A stretch of DNA of 64,000 nucleotides, taken from the NCBI RefSeq assembly GCF_910596095.1, contig NC_056534.1, positions 12,471,490-12,535,489 of the forward strand. Direction: 5' to 3'. Of this stretch, positions 47,421 to 58,725 are shown one piece after another (positions within the stretch are counted from its first letter, which is position 1; each line of letters starts with the position of its first letter). The notes beneath the pieces were generated by a model. The model ran no database searches. It was not told the origin of the DNA and was given only the letters and a program-made list of their open reading frames with translations. The stretch comes from Thunnus maccoyii. Taxonomy: Eukaryota; Chordata; Actinopteri; Scombriformes; Scombridae. The position numbers were made by a program, and so were the translations under genes.

Positions 47421-47466
47421 TGTGTGACCCTTTGTATGGGTAACCCCCCATACAAAGGGTCACACA
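47421..47466. repeat. Perfect 20-bp inverted repeat (snap-back), 6-nt loop
   Basis: Arm 47,421-47,440 (ending TTTGTATGGG) is the exact reverse complement of 47,447-47,466 (starting CCCATACAAA); the loop is TAACCC. The right arm is original LINE endonuclease coding sequence (HTKGHTLD). The left arm is extra and breaks the frame, as in a template-switch mutation. Confidence 0.9.
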
Positions 47467-48750
47467 CTTGACCTTATCTTTTCCAAAGATCTTAATATTG
47501 CCATAACAGCTGTTCTAGATGTTGCAGTTTCATTATTATAATTATTGCATATTTTTTAATGTAATATGCTCATTTGAGCAGATAAATATTGAAAGATTAA
47601 TTAACAAACGTTACACTAATGATAATACAGATAATATATTTATTAATGAATTTTAAAAGTATACATTACCCACCTTACCATCATGTGATGGCATGGTTAA
47701 CAATTTCTCTAATGTTATGTCTCAGGTCATTGATCATGTTGCTCCTGCCAAAATTATAAAGATACGTGGACCATCAAAAGCACCTTGGAGAAACAGTGAA
47801 AAAGTAAGAATGGCAAAAAGAATCTGCCGGAGAGCTCAACAGAAATGAAGATAAACAAATTACAAGTTGATTTTGAGATCTATAAGATTGCAGTTTTCTG
47901 TTATAGCAAAGATATTAAATCTGCCAAACAGTCCTACATTTCTCAGTTCATTAACAATGATCAGAATGATGCCTCATTCCTATTCTCTTCAGTTGACAAA
48001 CTGACCAATCCTTCCAAATCTACCCCTCATGAGTTTCTTTCTGTGACCAAATGTGATGAATTTGATGTTTTCTTTTAGGAAAAAGTCTCTCATATTAGAG
48101 ATAATATGTTAATTTCTTGCAGCAATACATCTGGCCCCTTGTCACCCTCACATCAATTTACTGCCATGAGCTCAATGTCTACATTTTCACCTGTTAACTC
48201 CAGAAATCTGGAGGAAATAATTAAGTGCCTAAAGTCTTACACCTGTTCTCTTGATTCCATCCCCACCAAACTGTTCAAAACTGTCTTTCATTGCTTTGTA
48301 AATGACATAGTAAATATTATTAATAGCTTCCTGTATACTAGCAGTTTTCCCTGCTTCTCTCAAGTGTACTGTAATCTCACCTCTGTTGAAAAAAAACAAC
48401 CTAGATCCATTTGTAATTAATAATTACAGACCAATCTTCAATCTCCCTTTTCTAAGCAAAATACTTGAAAAAGTTGTATACATACAACTGGATGAATATC
48501 TTTTTCATTCTATTCGTACGAGTCATGTTTCAGGGCAAGTCATGGCACCTAAACAGCTCTCATAAAAGTAATCAATGACTTTAAGATCAACAGTGACTCA
48601 CAGTGAATTTCCATTTTAGTATTGCTTGATCTCACTGCTGCCTTTGACACTGTTGATCATGACATTTTAATTCAAAGGCTCCATGATTCAGTCGGCTTAG
48701 CAGGTCCTGTTCTTAACTGGTTTTCATCCTCTTTAAAGTCTGTGTAATGC

Positions 48751-49639
48751 AATAATGAATATGTGCTCTGAGTTTTTCACACTACAGGAAAATGTGTCTT
48801 AACCACCCAGCCAAATTTGAATAATTAAAAAACTTGCCAAGTATATAAAATAGGTTTCAAAATCGTGGAAAAACAAGCAGCATTCTGAGTTCTGAAACAC
48901 TGGGGGCATGTCCACTGAAGGCGCTGAAACCACGCCCCAACTGAACAGCCTCTGAGCCTCTGAACTTAACAACACTAATGCTGAACTCCCTTAAAAAATA
49001 TACTATACTATATAAATATAATTTAAAATAGGGCTTGTTTGTAGGTGTAAGACAAGCAACATGGATGATATTTCAAAAATAAAGTAACACTAGGAGCCAT
49101 TGTTTAATTCGGCAGCTATTTTCTAGGTAAATGTGGACTTCAGTAAAAATGTAACTTAAATGACTTGTTAACAAGTGGTCCATCACCAGTCATTGTTATG
49201 GTAAATTGTCATTTTTTTCAATGAAGTTCGGTGTCAATTTTTCACACGTCTTTGCTGAAAAGCACCAGCGAGGGGCTGGATGTAGCAGCCAAGAGTACGT
49301 CTGTAGTGCACAGCCCAAGGCAGCGAAGGTGAGACTGGATATAGTACAGGCAGCCACACAGGCGCGGCTCCCGCAGCAGTGCTGCACCAGCTGTGGGACA
49401 TGGATATATCTTCTGGGTGGACCAGAGCTTTAACACTGACTCTGCCTGTCAACAGACGCTTCAGCTGGGTTTGAAATAACTCCTTGAGCACTTCCGAAAA
49501 ATTGACCAAAAATGGCCCCATTCACTAGTAACAGCTAATATCATGACACCGGCAGCTATCAACCCAGCTCCACCAGCCAGGAGAGAGTGTAAACAAACTG
49601 GGGAAGAGAGGAAGGCTAAGGGCTAAGCAAAGGCTAACT
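48751..49639. other. Unassigned sequence between two LINE pieces
   Basis: Contains no motif that I recognise. The overlapping 75-, 95-, 64- and 63-codon frames near 49.2-49.5 kb on both strands indicate a locally GC-rich segment, not a gene. Confidence 0.35.
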
Positions 49640-49827
49640 CCTCATCAGCTATCCCTATCCAGCATCTTCCTCGCCAATGAACAGTCTCTGTTGAACAATA
49701 TGGATGAATTCACCACTCATAAAAGGATTATGGACTGCAACATCATGATTTTTATGGAGACATGGCTTAACAGCAGCGTTCCCGATAGTGCCATTGAGCT
49801 ACAAGAGTGCTACATCCTCAGGGCAGA
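49640..49827 (+). mobile_element. Endonuclease fragment of a second LINE family
   Basis: NNMDEFTTHKRIMDCNIMIF then METWLNSSVPDSAIELQECY and ILRADTT. This is the endonuclease opening of a different fish LINE (recalled consensus NKMDEL...RIMDCNVMCFTETWLN...PDSAIEL). It differs clearly from the L2 endonuclease at 46.5 kb, where the same position reads TETWLDQTGNKELTET. It joins directly to an L2 reverse-transcriptase piece at 49,828. Confidence 0.65.
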
Positions 49828-50490
49828 TACAACAGCCGATGACACACAGTTGTATATTTCACTTTTCTCTGGTGATCTCAGTCCTTTTAACAAACTAGCA
49901 AACCGTATTCATGATATTAATTACTGGATGTCCAGAAACTTTTTAAAGCTGAATACAGACAAGACTGAGATAATCATAGTTGGTCCTTAAATTCAGAGAC
50001 AGGAAATGTATTCACACTTGGCGCGATGTCTCTGAAATACAGTGAGCAAGTCAGAAACCTTGGCATTATTTACTGACCTCAATTTTGAAAATCACATTAC
50101 AAATATCACCAGCATTTTATCACTTAAAAATACATCAAAACTCAGAGCATTAATATCTCAAACTGACTGCAAGAAACTGGTTCATGCACTCATCTCAAGC
50201 AGGTTAGATTACTGTAACGCTCTACTTGCAGGATTACCCAGTCAGTGGGATGGCTCCAGCTCATTCAAAATGCAGCAGCTAGAGTCCTCACATGTACATG
50301 AAAATTTGAACATATTACTCCGGTACTGAAATCACTTCACTGGCTCTCAGTACAAAACAGAATCACCTTCAAAATCCTGCAAATAGTCTTTATAGCACTT
50401 TTTATATTTTGTTTTTCAATGTAAAGCACTTTGAGCTTACTTGTAATGAAATGTGCTATATAAGTAAAATTGCCATTGCCGTTGCCATTT
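49828..50490 (+). mobile_element. L2-type LINE 3' part (RT motif C to tail)
   Basis: Starts at ADDTQLYISLFSGDLSPFNK, the end of the Y-A-D-D catalytic box. It runs on through INYWMSRNFLKLNTDKTEII, ALFTDLNFENHI, ISSRLDYCNALLAGLPSQW and then, in another frame, QLIQNAAARVLTCT and ITPVLKSLHW. The 3' end has CAATGTAAAGCACTTTGAGC and GTGCTATATAAGTAAAATTG followed by (TTGCCA)n-like repeats at 50,466-50,490. It could be the displaced 3' end of the broken L2 copy at 46.5-48.7 kb. Confidence 0.75.
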
Positions 50491-50873
50491 AATACTGGTT
50501 CAGTTTACATATACAGCACATGGGAACAACCCCATCTACACTCATGTTAAGTTGTCTACATAAATCTTTTATACAGTACATGGCAACAAAGTTATTTTGT
50601 TGCTCAAAACAACCTGTTATCTACATGTGGTGTCCACAGCTAAAACAAACCTCCATCAAAGCATGATAAAGACACAGCGGCCATCAGCAACCCTAAATTG
50701 ATGCAATAAATAAGTAAAAACATAAGAAAACCCAAGAGATTATTTTACAGAGAAAACCACAAAATATGTGTTTGACATGTTTGACAGTCTGACAAGCTAC
50801 AATCACTGATCACACAGGACATGTTTTTCATAGCAGAAAGCAGAATTGCAGCAGATTGGCCTTCTTTTAAGGA
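50491..50873. other. No gene recognised
   Basis: Noncoding AT-rich spacer. Confidence 0.45.
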
Positions 50874-51243
50874 CCAGTGTGTAAGATTTAGTAGTGAGGT
50901 TGCAGATTGCAACCAACTGAATAGTCCTCCTCTTACCCTCCCCTTCCAAGCGTGTAGGAGAACCTACAGCGGCCGTGAAACTCATGAAAAACCTGAAAGG
51001 CCCTATCTGGAGTCAGTGTTTGGTTTGTCCGTTCTGGGCTACTGTAGGTGCAACATGGTGGGGTCTGTAGAACATGACCCGCTCCCTCTAAACCCTAACG
51101 CTAAAGGGTTCATTCTAACGTAATAAAAACACAATGATTCTTATTTCGAGGGGTTTATACACTAATTAAAACATACTTATGAATATTATATTCCATTTCT
51201 GCAAAGTCCGTTCCGCTAGATGCCACTAAATCTTACACAATGG
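50874..51243. mobile_element. Abundant fish MITE, 370 bp
   Basis: Ends are inverted: CCAGTGTGTAAGATTTAGTA on the left, and the reverse complement of the right end is CCATTGTGTAAGATTTAGTG. Internal wording (GGTTGCAGATTGCAACCAAC, GTTTGGTTTGTCCGTTCTGG, GATTCTTATTTCGAGG) is that of a hyper-abundant percomorph MITE. No coding capacity; hAT-type affiliation is possible. The copy is nearly full length. No clear target duplication. Confidence 0.8.
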
Positions 51244-53424
51244 TGTTTTCAATGACTTTGAAGCTCTTTGTACTCTGCATTTGCCCTCCAGGTACCTCTT
51301 TTTTTCCAGTGCCGAAAAATCTAAATGTTTAACTGTGAAAGGAGATATTATCTACACCAACCTGTCCTTTTCACTGCTGTCCACCTGGTGGAAAACAGGC
51401 AGGATGACTGTGGTTGTTTCTGCACAGCCTGTTTCAGAGAGATACTTACTGTAGCATCAAGTGATGTGACTGAGATGGGGGGCAACTTCTTTTCAGTTTA
51501 GTTAGCATTTAAAGCTATTAAGGACATTAGCTAATGTCATCAGTTATGCTATCTAAATGACTGACAGTAGCTGATTTTGCAGTTGCCTGGTGACAGTAAA
51601 AAGACGCTAGCAGTTTCTGCCTGTGCACATTTCTCACAACAAAAGCAGAGCTGTGCGCCTTGATTTTCCATGTATGTTCTGCGTAATTGAGCTCTATGAA
51701 TCCTACTAATGGATTTAGACAGAAAAAGACTGAGGTTTTAATGCATTCTACTGTAATTACAGTAATCTTGCATTTGACAGTACTTACATTTACTACTTGT
51801 CATAGGAAAATTATGTGTGGTCTTCAATTTATAAGACACATTTGACAGATGAGATATAATAGACAGAGGTTGTTTTTTCTTTTAAAACCACAAAAGCACA
51901 TTGTGTTAGAGAGCAGAGAAGGAAATGAGAGCTCTGTCACACTGTATTTGTATGCAAATGCACAGACATCTGCATGTGCCAGAACATATTCTGTACAAGA
52001 ATGCATTGCATTTAAGGAAAAACATCTGCTCATTTGGGTTAGTTGTTGATTTTCATATTTCTTGCCAGTTATATTCCCACACTTAAAAGCATAAAAAACA
52101 ACAAACATGTATTTTAGTGCTATTTTGGTATAATATAAGAAAGAAACAAGATGATTATAATTTAGGACTACAGCCTTCCTAATTTTACTGTCTTGGTTTT
52201 TCAGTCTCAGTTCATTGTTTGTATTGTCATCTAAAATGTGAAAACTACTCATTTGAACCATCTAAATTATTGTTTATTCACACAACAAAAATTCTTTTTC
52301 ATTCTCAGTATAACTACTTGCAGTTCATAAAAGCACTGCTGGATGCCCTTGAGCTTCATCAGCAGTACCTTTGATTGCTCCACTGGTTTGAGGACATGGG
52401 GATCACACAAATTAAATTCATTCATGTGGTAAGACAAAGGCTGACACCATTTCATTTCGGCGGATCACTAATGCCACCTTTCAGGACCCATGTTCCATTT
52501 CAGAGCGTTGTCGGTGCTCAGGGGAGGCAAAGTCACCTCCTTTTCCAGGTTTCGCTGAGCAAACGTCTCCCCAGGTAGTAAGCAACACCTTGGAAATGTA
52601 ATTAACCATTAAGACTGAATGTGAAATTGCTTGTGATAACTCTGCTGTCAGCTCCACAGCATAAGTGAAAATACTGAATGTGTAGTGCTACTTCATTTCA
52701 CACTACAATATCTTCTATAGAAAAATTGGTACATACAGAGAGCCAAAGACCTGATGCCACTTCCTGTCTGGCCACTGTTCAGTTAGTTTCTGTAACTCAA
52801 TGCAATCCTTCATTGAGCAGTTCTTCCTTCAGTCTTTCTGAAAAATTGGAACATCTTCCTGGAGTTTCCCATCCATATGAGTAAGGATGGTGAAATTAAA
52901 CTAGAGAATTCCCTGAAGAAAATGTGTGTGCACTGATGCAATTGGAGTAAATGGGGCTTTTGGCACACTTTTGCATTAGGCTTTCATGAATTACTATATC
53001 TAGCTCATCAGCTGTACAGCTTATCATAATAAATGTATGTACATTTAATCAATGTGCAATAGTGACCATTTTTAGTGAGTATTTTAAAATTTGAATCGAG
53101 TTTGTACTGTATACAAGTGCTGAATTATGAATATGAGGCTAAATAGCTCTGCACAGACATTAATTAATTATTTAACCCATATTAACTCATAAACTGCACA
53201 TGTCATCATTACAAGCTCATGTAGAGTTAATCGGTGTGTAACACTGTGTATTTTGGAAAAATGAATGGAGTGTATACAATGGCTGAGATATTAATATCGT
53301 TAATGTGGATGTTTATGGGATTGCTTTTACATGCTGGTTGAGAAAAGTCATAGTAACCACACAGAATACAAGAATTACTAGAAAGAATTTATAGTTTTTG
53401 TAGCACAAAACTGCATGATTCAGT
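51244..53424. other. No gene recognised
   Basis: The 145-codon minus-strand frame at 51,824-52,261 is the longest here. It is rich in Cys, Phe, Tyr and Asn, as AT-rich random frames are, and has no domain. Nothing else stands out. Confidence 0.45.
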
Positions 53425-53530
53425 CAAGTCAATGTTCATTTATGTAGCCTAATATCACAAATCAAAAATTTGCCTCAGGCGGCTTTACAATCTGTACAGC
53501 ATACAACATCCTCTATCCTTAGACTCCCTA
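53425..53530 (-). mobile_element. LINE 3' tail fragment
   Basis: GTCAAGTCAATGTTCATTTA, then AATATCACAAATCAAAAATT and CTCAGGCGGCTTTACAATCT. In reverse complement this is the ...GATATTGGGCTATATAAAT-type 3' terminus of a Rex1-like LINE with its TTGAC tail. Only the last 100 bp remain. Confidence 0.55.
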
Positions 53531-53844
53531 TGAGATGATTAAAACAACATGTTTTTTATGGATTTCTCATTAACTATGCAAAGTTATGATCATCTCACCC
53601 ATGGACTTAAGATGATGATGTTTAACCCGCAAAAAAACAGTGGGAAATAGTGTTCATTAAAGTCTGCTAAAGACAGAGATGTTAAATAAATTACTATATT
53701 AGATCATTATTCAGTAAATTTATTATAAGTATCAATTTGATTTTGAATGAGGTTTTCTTATTTCTTCGAACAGTAACTGTTTCACTAGGGCTTTTGTGAG
53801 GGACGTTTGTGACCACCATTACACGGTCCTGGTCAAAATCTAAA

Positions 53845-53990
53845 GGTGACTGAGCTTTTTCCATTGCTTCACCCACACTGTGGAACAGTTTATCCCTCAC
53901 TGTCAGATCTTCCCATTTATTGCCACTTTAAAATCCTAGCAAAAGACCCACCTTTTTACAATTGTGTCCCTTTATTTATCAATTTATGGT
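53845..53990 (+). mobile_element. LINE C-terminal fragment
   Basis: One frame reads AFSIASPTLWNSLSLTVRSS and HLLPL, a stop, then NPSKRPTFLQL. This fits the closing segment of LINE polyproteins (AFSVAAPRLWNSLPLSLRS...FKS.LKTHLF). No upstream part is present. Confidence 0.55.
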
Positions 53991-55559
53991 AAACATGTCC
54001 TCTATATATAAATTTGACTGGAGCAGTTTCCTTTAGAGTGTATTTCATTCTTATATTCACAACATACTGTGTCTAAACCACCACAGTTATCCACAGAAAC
54101 TTGGGTTAGCTTTATGCAATGGCCTTACTATCTGACACATACATATTTCATTATGACTCATTATTATACACTGTGATCATTTAGCCTCTCCCATGCCTCT
54201 GGGTTTAAGACTGGCGCTTTGCAGGATATCATTTGTAATAGTGGTCCTGGACTGCAGTCCTTTTCTTCTGCTGCTCCACAAACTATTGCTCTCTCCTGAG
54301 CTTTTAGTTTTCTCTTCACTGCTTCCACCCTCCCGCCTTATCAATGGGACGCAGCTGAAGTAAACATTGCCTCTTGCATATAATTCTATAGCAATCCCCA
54401 CCAGCAGTGATAAGCTTAGGGAGCAGATGTAGCTCGTGAGCTAACTTTTTGATTCACCTCACTGGAGGATGCCTAACAGGATATGTCTTAGCAAAGCTTA
54501 TGTCCAGTCATTTCAAAAGCATTTATAATTCATGAAGTAAACACTTTTTTTTACACTTACTTATGCTCCATCACATGTGAATAAGCTTAAGCCAAGCTCC
54601 CCAGTTTGCATTGCAAATAATTAGAGTTTAACTGTAGCACTGACACATATTTAAACAGGTGGAACCTGAAGAGCTCCATGTTGTTGGCTACTATAGTTTA
54701 ACACTAATGTACCATGAAAACTACAGCAGGCTGAGAGTAAAGCTAAATGAAAAATTTTCATTATGAGTTAATGGCTCCATCCTTGTGAAACTATCACTGT
54801 AAGTGTGAGGAGATGAAGAGACTTTTAGATGCAGTCTATGTCCTGGCTTTGTTTGCATTTAAGTGATATATGAAACCAGAAAATAAGCTATTATGATGAG
54901 CCGTGCTTTCTCTCTATGCACACTTGAGAAAACATGCTGTTAGAGAGCACTCACATCAAGGGACGAGACCATAATTGCATTCTAGGAGCATTTGTGCCAC
55001 ATTGACACATTCAATTAGGCATTGCACAGTAATTTATTTTTGTTTATTTGGATTTTGCATATTTTTATTCATTACCCCTCAAGGAGACCATTTGGTGTCC
55101 ATTTTCTCTGCAATCTCACGTAACCATGTTTGGATGGGCTGCAGCAATTTAGCTGACAATAGAAATTGACTAAACTATGATGACTTCATGATGCCCATCA
55201 CAATGTTTTACCTTTCAAAATACACAACAGCAATAAGAAGCTTCTACATGGCCTAAAGATACTCTTCTCATGATCATGCAAGACTGTCCTTCCAAGAAAA
55301 ACGACACAATAAGTCGTAACGTCAGTCACCCCAAAACAACCTATATTTACATTTAAGTGACAGATGTCATCTAGAGGCCGTAGTTATTATTATCCGGAGC
55401 AGTGGCTCAATTCAGATGACGTATGTATATATATGTCAACAATTTTCCTTTGTTGTAGGAGGTGGGGTGGATTGTGGGGTGGATGGAGGCTATAACCCAA
55501 CAGTGGACTGCGCTGTTTGTTTCCCATTTCCAACCACGAGTTGGGACAGTTTTTTTTTT
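53991..55559. other. No gene recognised
   Basis: No named feature. Confidence 0.4.
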
Positions 55560-55960
55560 TTAAAAGTAACTACAATCGTCCCCTAACCATAACTCCATGG
55601 TTATAATTGTAACCATGATGATGAAGGTTGCCTAACTTTAAGGAAGTAGTAGCTTTAACCCACACCACATGTTTGTGTAACCTTAACAAAGGGGTCATTT
55701 TGATCCAAACCATGATTTTTCCCTAAACCTAACCAAGTGATTTTTGTACCTAAACCTAATCAGACCTTAACCATTGCATTGTCACATCATACAACGTCAT
55801 TATTTTTTAAAACTGATTTGTAATGGGTTTGGAAAGCACAGACAAATTATGTTGTCCTGGCGATTACTGCCAATAGGGGCACCAGATTTGAAAACACTCC
55901 TATGTGTCATTCAGGAGTGCATGGCCAAATGGCATATTCTGTCATTTAATTCGGATCATG
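55560..55960 (+). repeat. Interspersed fish repeat, copy 1
   Basis: CCCTAACCATAACTCCATGG, AACCATGATTTTTCCCTAAA, CCTAACCAAGTGATTTTTGT, ACCTAAACCTAATCAGACCT, then a weaker part with GCCAATAGGGGCACCAGA and GCATATTCTGTCATTTAATT. The same series recurs at 56,600-57,560. Both lie in the same orientation about 1 kb apart. No coding content. Confidence 0.65.
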
Positions 55961-56084
55961 CATACTTCACTATAACAAGAGTTCCGAAAAACTCACAGCA
56001 AAAGCCAAACACTTAAAGTCACAGATTACCAAGAACAGTAGCTGTACACTGTGAATAGCCAGGATTATTTGCCACAGTAACAGC

Positions 56085-56580
56085 ATGGCTCCAGGGATGG
56101 CAATGTTGGTTGGTCGGTTGGTCCACCACTTTGGTCCGGACTGAAATATCTCAACAGTTATTTAATGGATTGCCATGTAATTTGGTACAGAGATCGATGG
56201 TGCCAAAAGAATGAATCCTAATGACCTCAGTGATCCCCTGACTTTTCCTCTGGTGCCACCATGAGTGTTTGAGTGTCAACAATTAATGGTTGGCTTGCCA
56301 TGAAATTTCCTCCTCAGAATGAATTGTTATAACTTTAACAATCCCACATCGTTTCATTTAGCACCATTATCAGGTCAAACTTTTCATTTGTCCAATACTT
56401 TGTTTTATATTTAAACACCACTAAACTAAACTAAAGTTAGATGGCAAACATGGTAGACATTATACCTGCTAAACACCCACATGTTAGCATTATCAATGTG
56501 AGCATGTTAGCTTGCTGGTTTTAGCATTTCACTCAAAGCATCACTGTGCCTAAGTACAGCTTCACAGAGCCACTGTGCAG
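56085..56580 (-). repeat. Abundant fish repeat, inverted relative to the 37.2 kb copy
   Basis: GGATGGCAATGTTGGTTGGT, CCACCACTTTGGTCCGGACT, GAAATATCTCAACAGTTATT, CATGTTAGCATTATCAATGT and GAGCATGTTAGCTTGCTGGT are reverse complements of the phrases seen at 37,240-37,745. This copy is not interrupted and shows what the other looked like before the LINE inserted. Confidence 0.7.
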
Positions 56581-56599
56581 AGTTAAAGAACACAACATA

Positions 56600-57560
56600 T
56601 TAATTTCAAGTGACAAAGCCTTAACCCTAGCCACATGGTTGTTATTGTAACTATGACAACAAAGGTCTCTAATCCATAGTAAAGACGGTTAAGAAACCAT
56701 GATGTTTCCCAAACCTTTGTAAAAGCCTCTTTCACACATAGTTCCCGGTAAATTACTAGGATAACCTTTCAGGCATCACTAGTTTTTACTATTCACACAT
56801 GCAGCTACGTTCAGGAACATTTCTGACTTGCAACTTTTCACACATTCCATGGCAATGCCGGAATAGATGGGGTAAGGGACAGTCTAGCAGATGGCGGTAA
56901 TGCAATACTTATGGATGCCAACCACCATAAAACTCAACAGAAGAAGAAGATGGGGCAAGGCCAGATGTATGTGTACGGATGTTTGGAAGACATCTCTTAT
57001 TATTTTCAGGAATGTTTCCGGCCATTCTTGAAAAATGGAGCTTGTTTACAAACAAAATAACTTGTATTGTTTGTTAGTTATTTAATCACCACTGGCAAGG
57101 CAACCATAAACAAGTCACAGATTCAAATATGTCATCAGCAGAGTCTTGTGATTGGTTCACTCACTCTGTGTGAAAGCGTCTTTCTTCAGAAGGACGTAAC
57201 CCTTTATGTGCTTGTCCCTGCAATGTGCTTTCATTCACAACACAGCCATACTGGCATTTTCCTTGAAATGTTACTAGGTCTTGAGGTGAGAAATTGTTGT
57301 ATAGATTTCCCTGAATATTGATCCCTGCTCCCTTTCACACATGACCCCATGCAGGAAATGTTCCTGAATATTTCAGGGATAGACTGCATGTGTGAAAGAG
57401 GCTAAAGTTTGTGCCTAAACCTAACCAAGCCTTAACCGTAGTGTTGTCACATAAAACATAAAACATAGATGCATGTTGTCCTGCAGATAGAGGTGTCAGA
57501 TCAGACATCAGTCATCGGTCTGGAGCGCACAGACCAATGTCATATTTTGTCATGTAATTT
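56600..57560 (+). repeat. Interspersed fish repeat, copy 2, split by a DNA transposon
   Basis: The left part (56,618-56,724: CTTAACCCTAGCCACATGGT, AAGAAACCATGATGTTTCCC) matches the first half of copy 1. The right part (57,403-57,560: TTTGTGCCTAAACCTAACCA, AGCCTTAACCGTAGTGTTGT, CATATTTTGTCATGTAATTT) matches the second half. The 678 bp between them are foreign. Confidence 0.65.
56725..57402. mobile_element. Non-autonomous TIR element, 678 bp
   Basis: The 15-bp ends GCCTCTTTCACACAT (56,725-56,739) and ATGTGTGAAAGAGGC (57,388-57,402) are perfect inverted repeats. The flanks share TAAA. The interior has the phrases GATGCCAACCACCATAAAAC and AGAAGAAGAAGATGG, which I have seen inside other fish TIR elements. 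A frame of 84 codons at 57,067 has no domain. No transposase. The family (Harbinger- or hAT-like) is undecided. Confidence 0.7.
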
Positions 57561-58484
57561 GGATGACTTGTTGGAGCATGGATCACACATGAACTGCACA
57601 TTGTCAAAAAGGGAGTCAATAAAAAGGGACATTAAGAGTGAGAGCAAAATAAATGGTATTACTGCATAAAAGGAACTACAGGTGTAAATCCTTCATTCCC
57701 CTTTCACCCAAGCCACTATGATTTCTAATACATGGGCTGGTATGTATGTCTTTACATGCTGGACTCACCCCGTGTAGCATACTATTTGTGGTTGTAATGA
57801 AAAATCAGTACTTGCAGTCAAGGGCTAGTCCCTGACAGAGGTTGGGTTTGTTTTCATGCCATTACCATTTTTATTATTACTTATGTGTTTTTGTTATTCT
57901 TCTGTATCCATTATGCATTATTTAATTCTCCCCGGTGTATGAGAGCTATGTTATGAAGTGGATTTGTTGTTGAGCATGAACCTCTGTTGTCTCTGAACTT
58001 GGGAGTGAATGCAACATGAGCACTTAGTGAAAGTGGACTATAGCGTATATAGAGGAAATGATTTGATATTAAATATTTAAGACACATCAGTGCAGCCTAT
58101 GGCTATACAGTATGTGTGGCTACAGGCAGAGTGCCTGTATGAAAATCACCCAACCCCACAAAACCACACACTAATGTAAATGGAGAAGCATGTGCAGAGT
58201 TAAAGACTGAAGCAGCCCCAGAGTCTGTACTGAGGTCAAGTCTATTTAAGGAGCAGACAGCCTGACTCCTACAGGAACCAGGCAGAGGAAATGACAGACT
58301 AACACATAGTAGAATAGAGAGGGACACACACGATAAAAAAGAGAAGAGAGAACAGTTGGTTTGAGCTGAACTCTCATCACCCACACAGCCAGACATGAGG
58401 AATCTCCTATTTGTATCGTACTGTGAACACTGGTGTCTACACTGTGTACACACACAGATACGGTCATGAGTGCAGATGTGGTGA

Positions 58485-58486
<2 letters not shown>
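57561..58486. other. No gene recognised
   Basis: The 116- and 73-codon minus-strand frames near 58.1-58.5 kb overlap each other in different phases and carry no domain. Confidence 0.45.
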
Positions 58487-58557
<71 letters not shown>

Positions 58558-58582
58558 CGTGCGTGTGTGTGCGTGTGTGTAA
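58487..58582. repeat. (GT)n microsatellite
   Basis: About 45 GT units, the longest in the window, with GTGC interruptions near its end. Confidence 0.95.
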
Positions 58583-58725
58583 GTGAGAGATTGAAGGTGG
58601 AAAAACTGGAGTGAAGATGAGGGAGTGTGAATCAGAGTTTACAAAGAGTTCAAACTGAAAGAAAGTAATGATTCCCTCTCAGACAGTGGAGTCCTGATAT
58701 TTTACTTCCTCTATCGGTGTGAGTC

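Larger units (their letters stand above)
46530..48750 (+). mobile_element. L2-type LINE, broken (endonuclease to RT motif A)
   Basis: In order: TETWLDQTGNKELTETSPAN (46,537-46,617, apurinic endonuclease), an insertion, then NRKGGWVAVVYNDIFSCKSV...VVLLLTIYHPPK (47,135-47,300), KGHTLDLIFSKD (47,450-47,495), APWRNSEKVRMAKRICRRAQ (47,775-47,845), the linker frames at 47,845-48,078 and 48,106-48,420, NYRPIFNLPFLSKILEKVVY (48,425-48,480) and [20 protein letters not shown] (48,615-48,675, RT motif A with its Asp). The later RT motifs are lost; the sequence ends near [13 protein letters not shown]. Frame shifts and stops are frequent. Order and wording fit an L2 clade LINE. Confidence 0.8.

Noticed and set aside
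51824-52261. 145-codon minus-strand frame
   Set aside because: AT-driven amino-acid content, no domain, and a shorter frame overlaps on the other strand. Likely chance.
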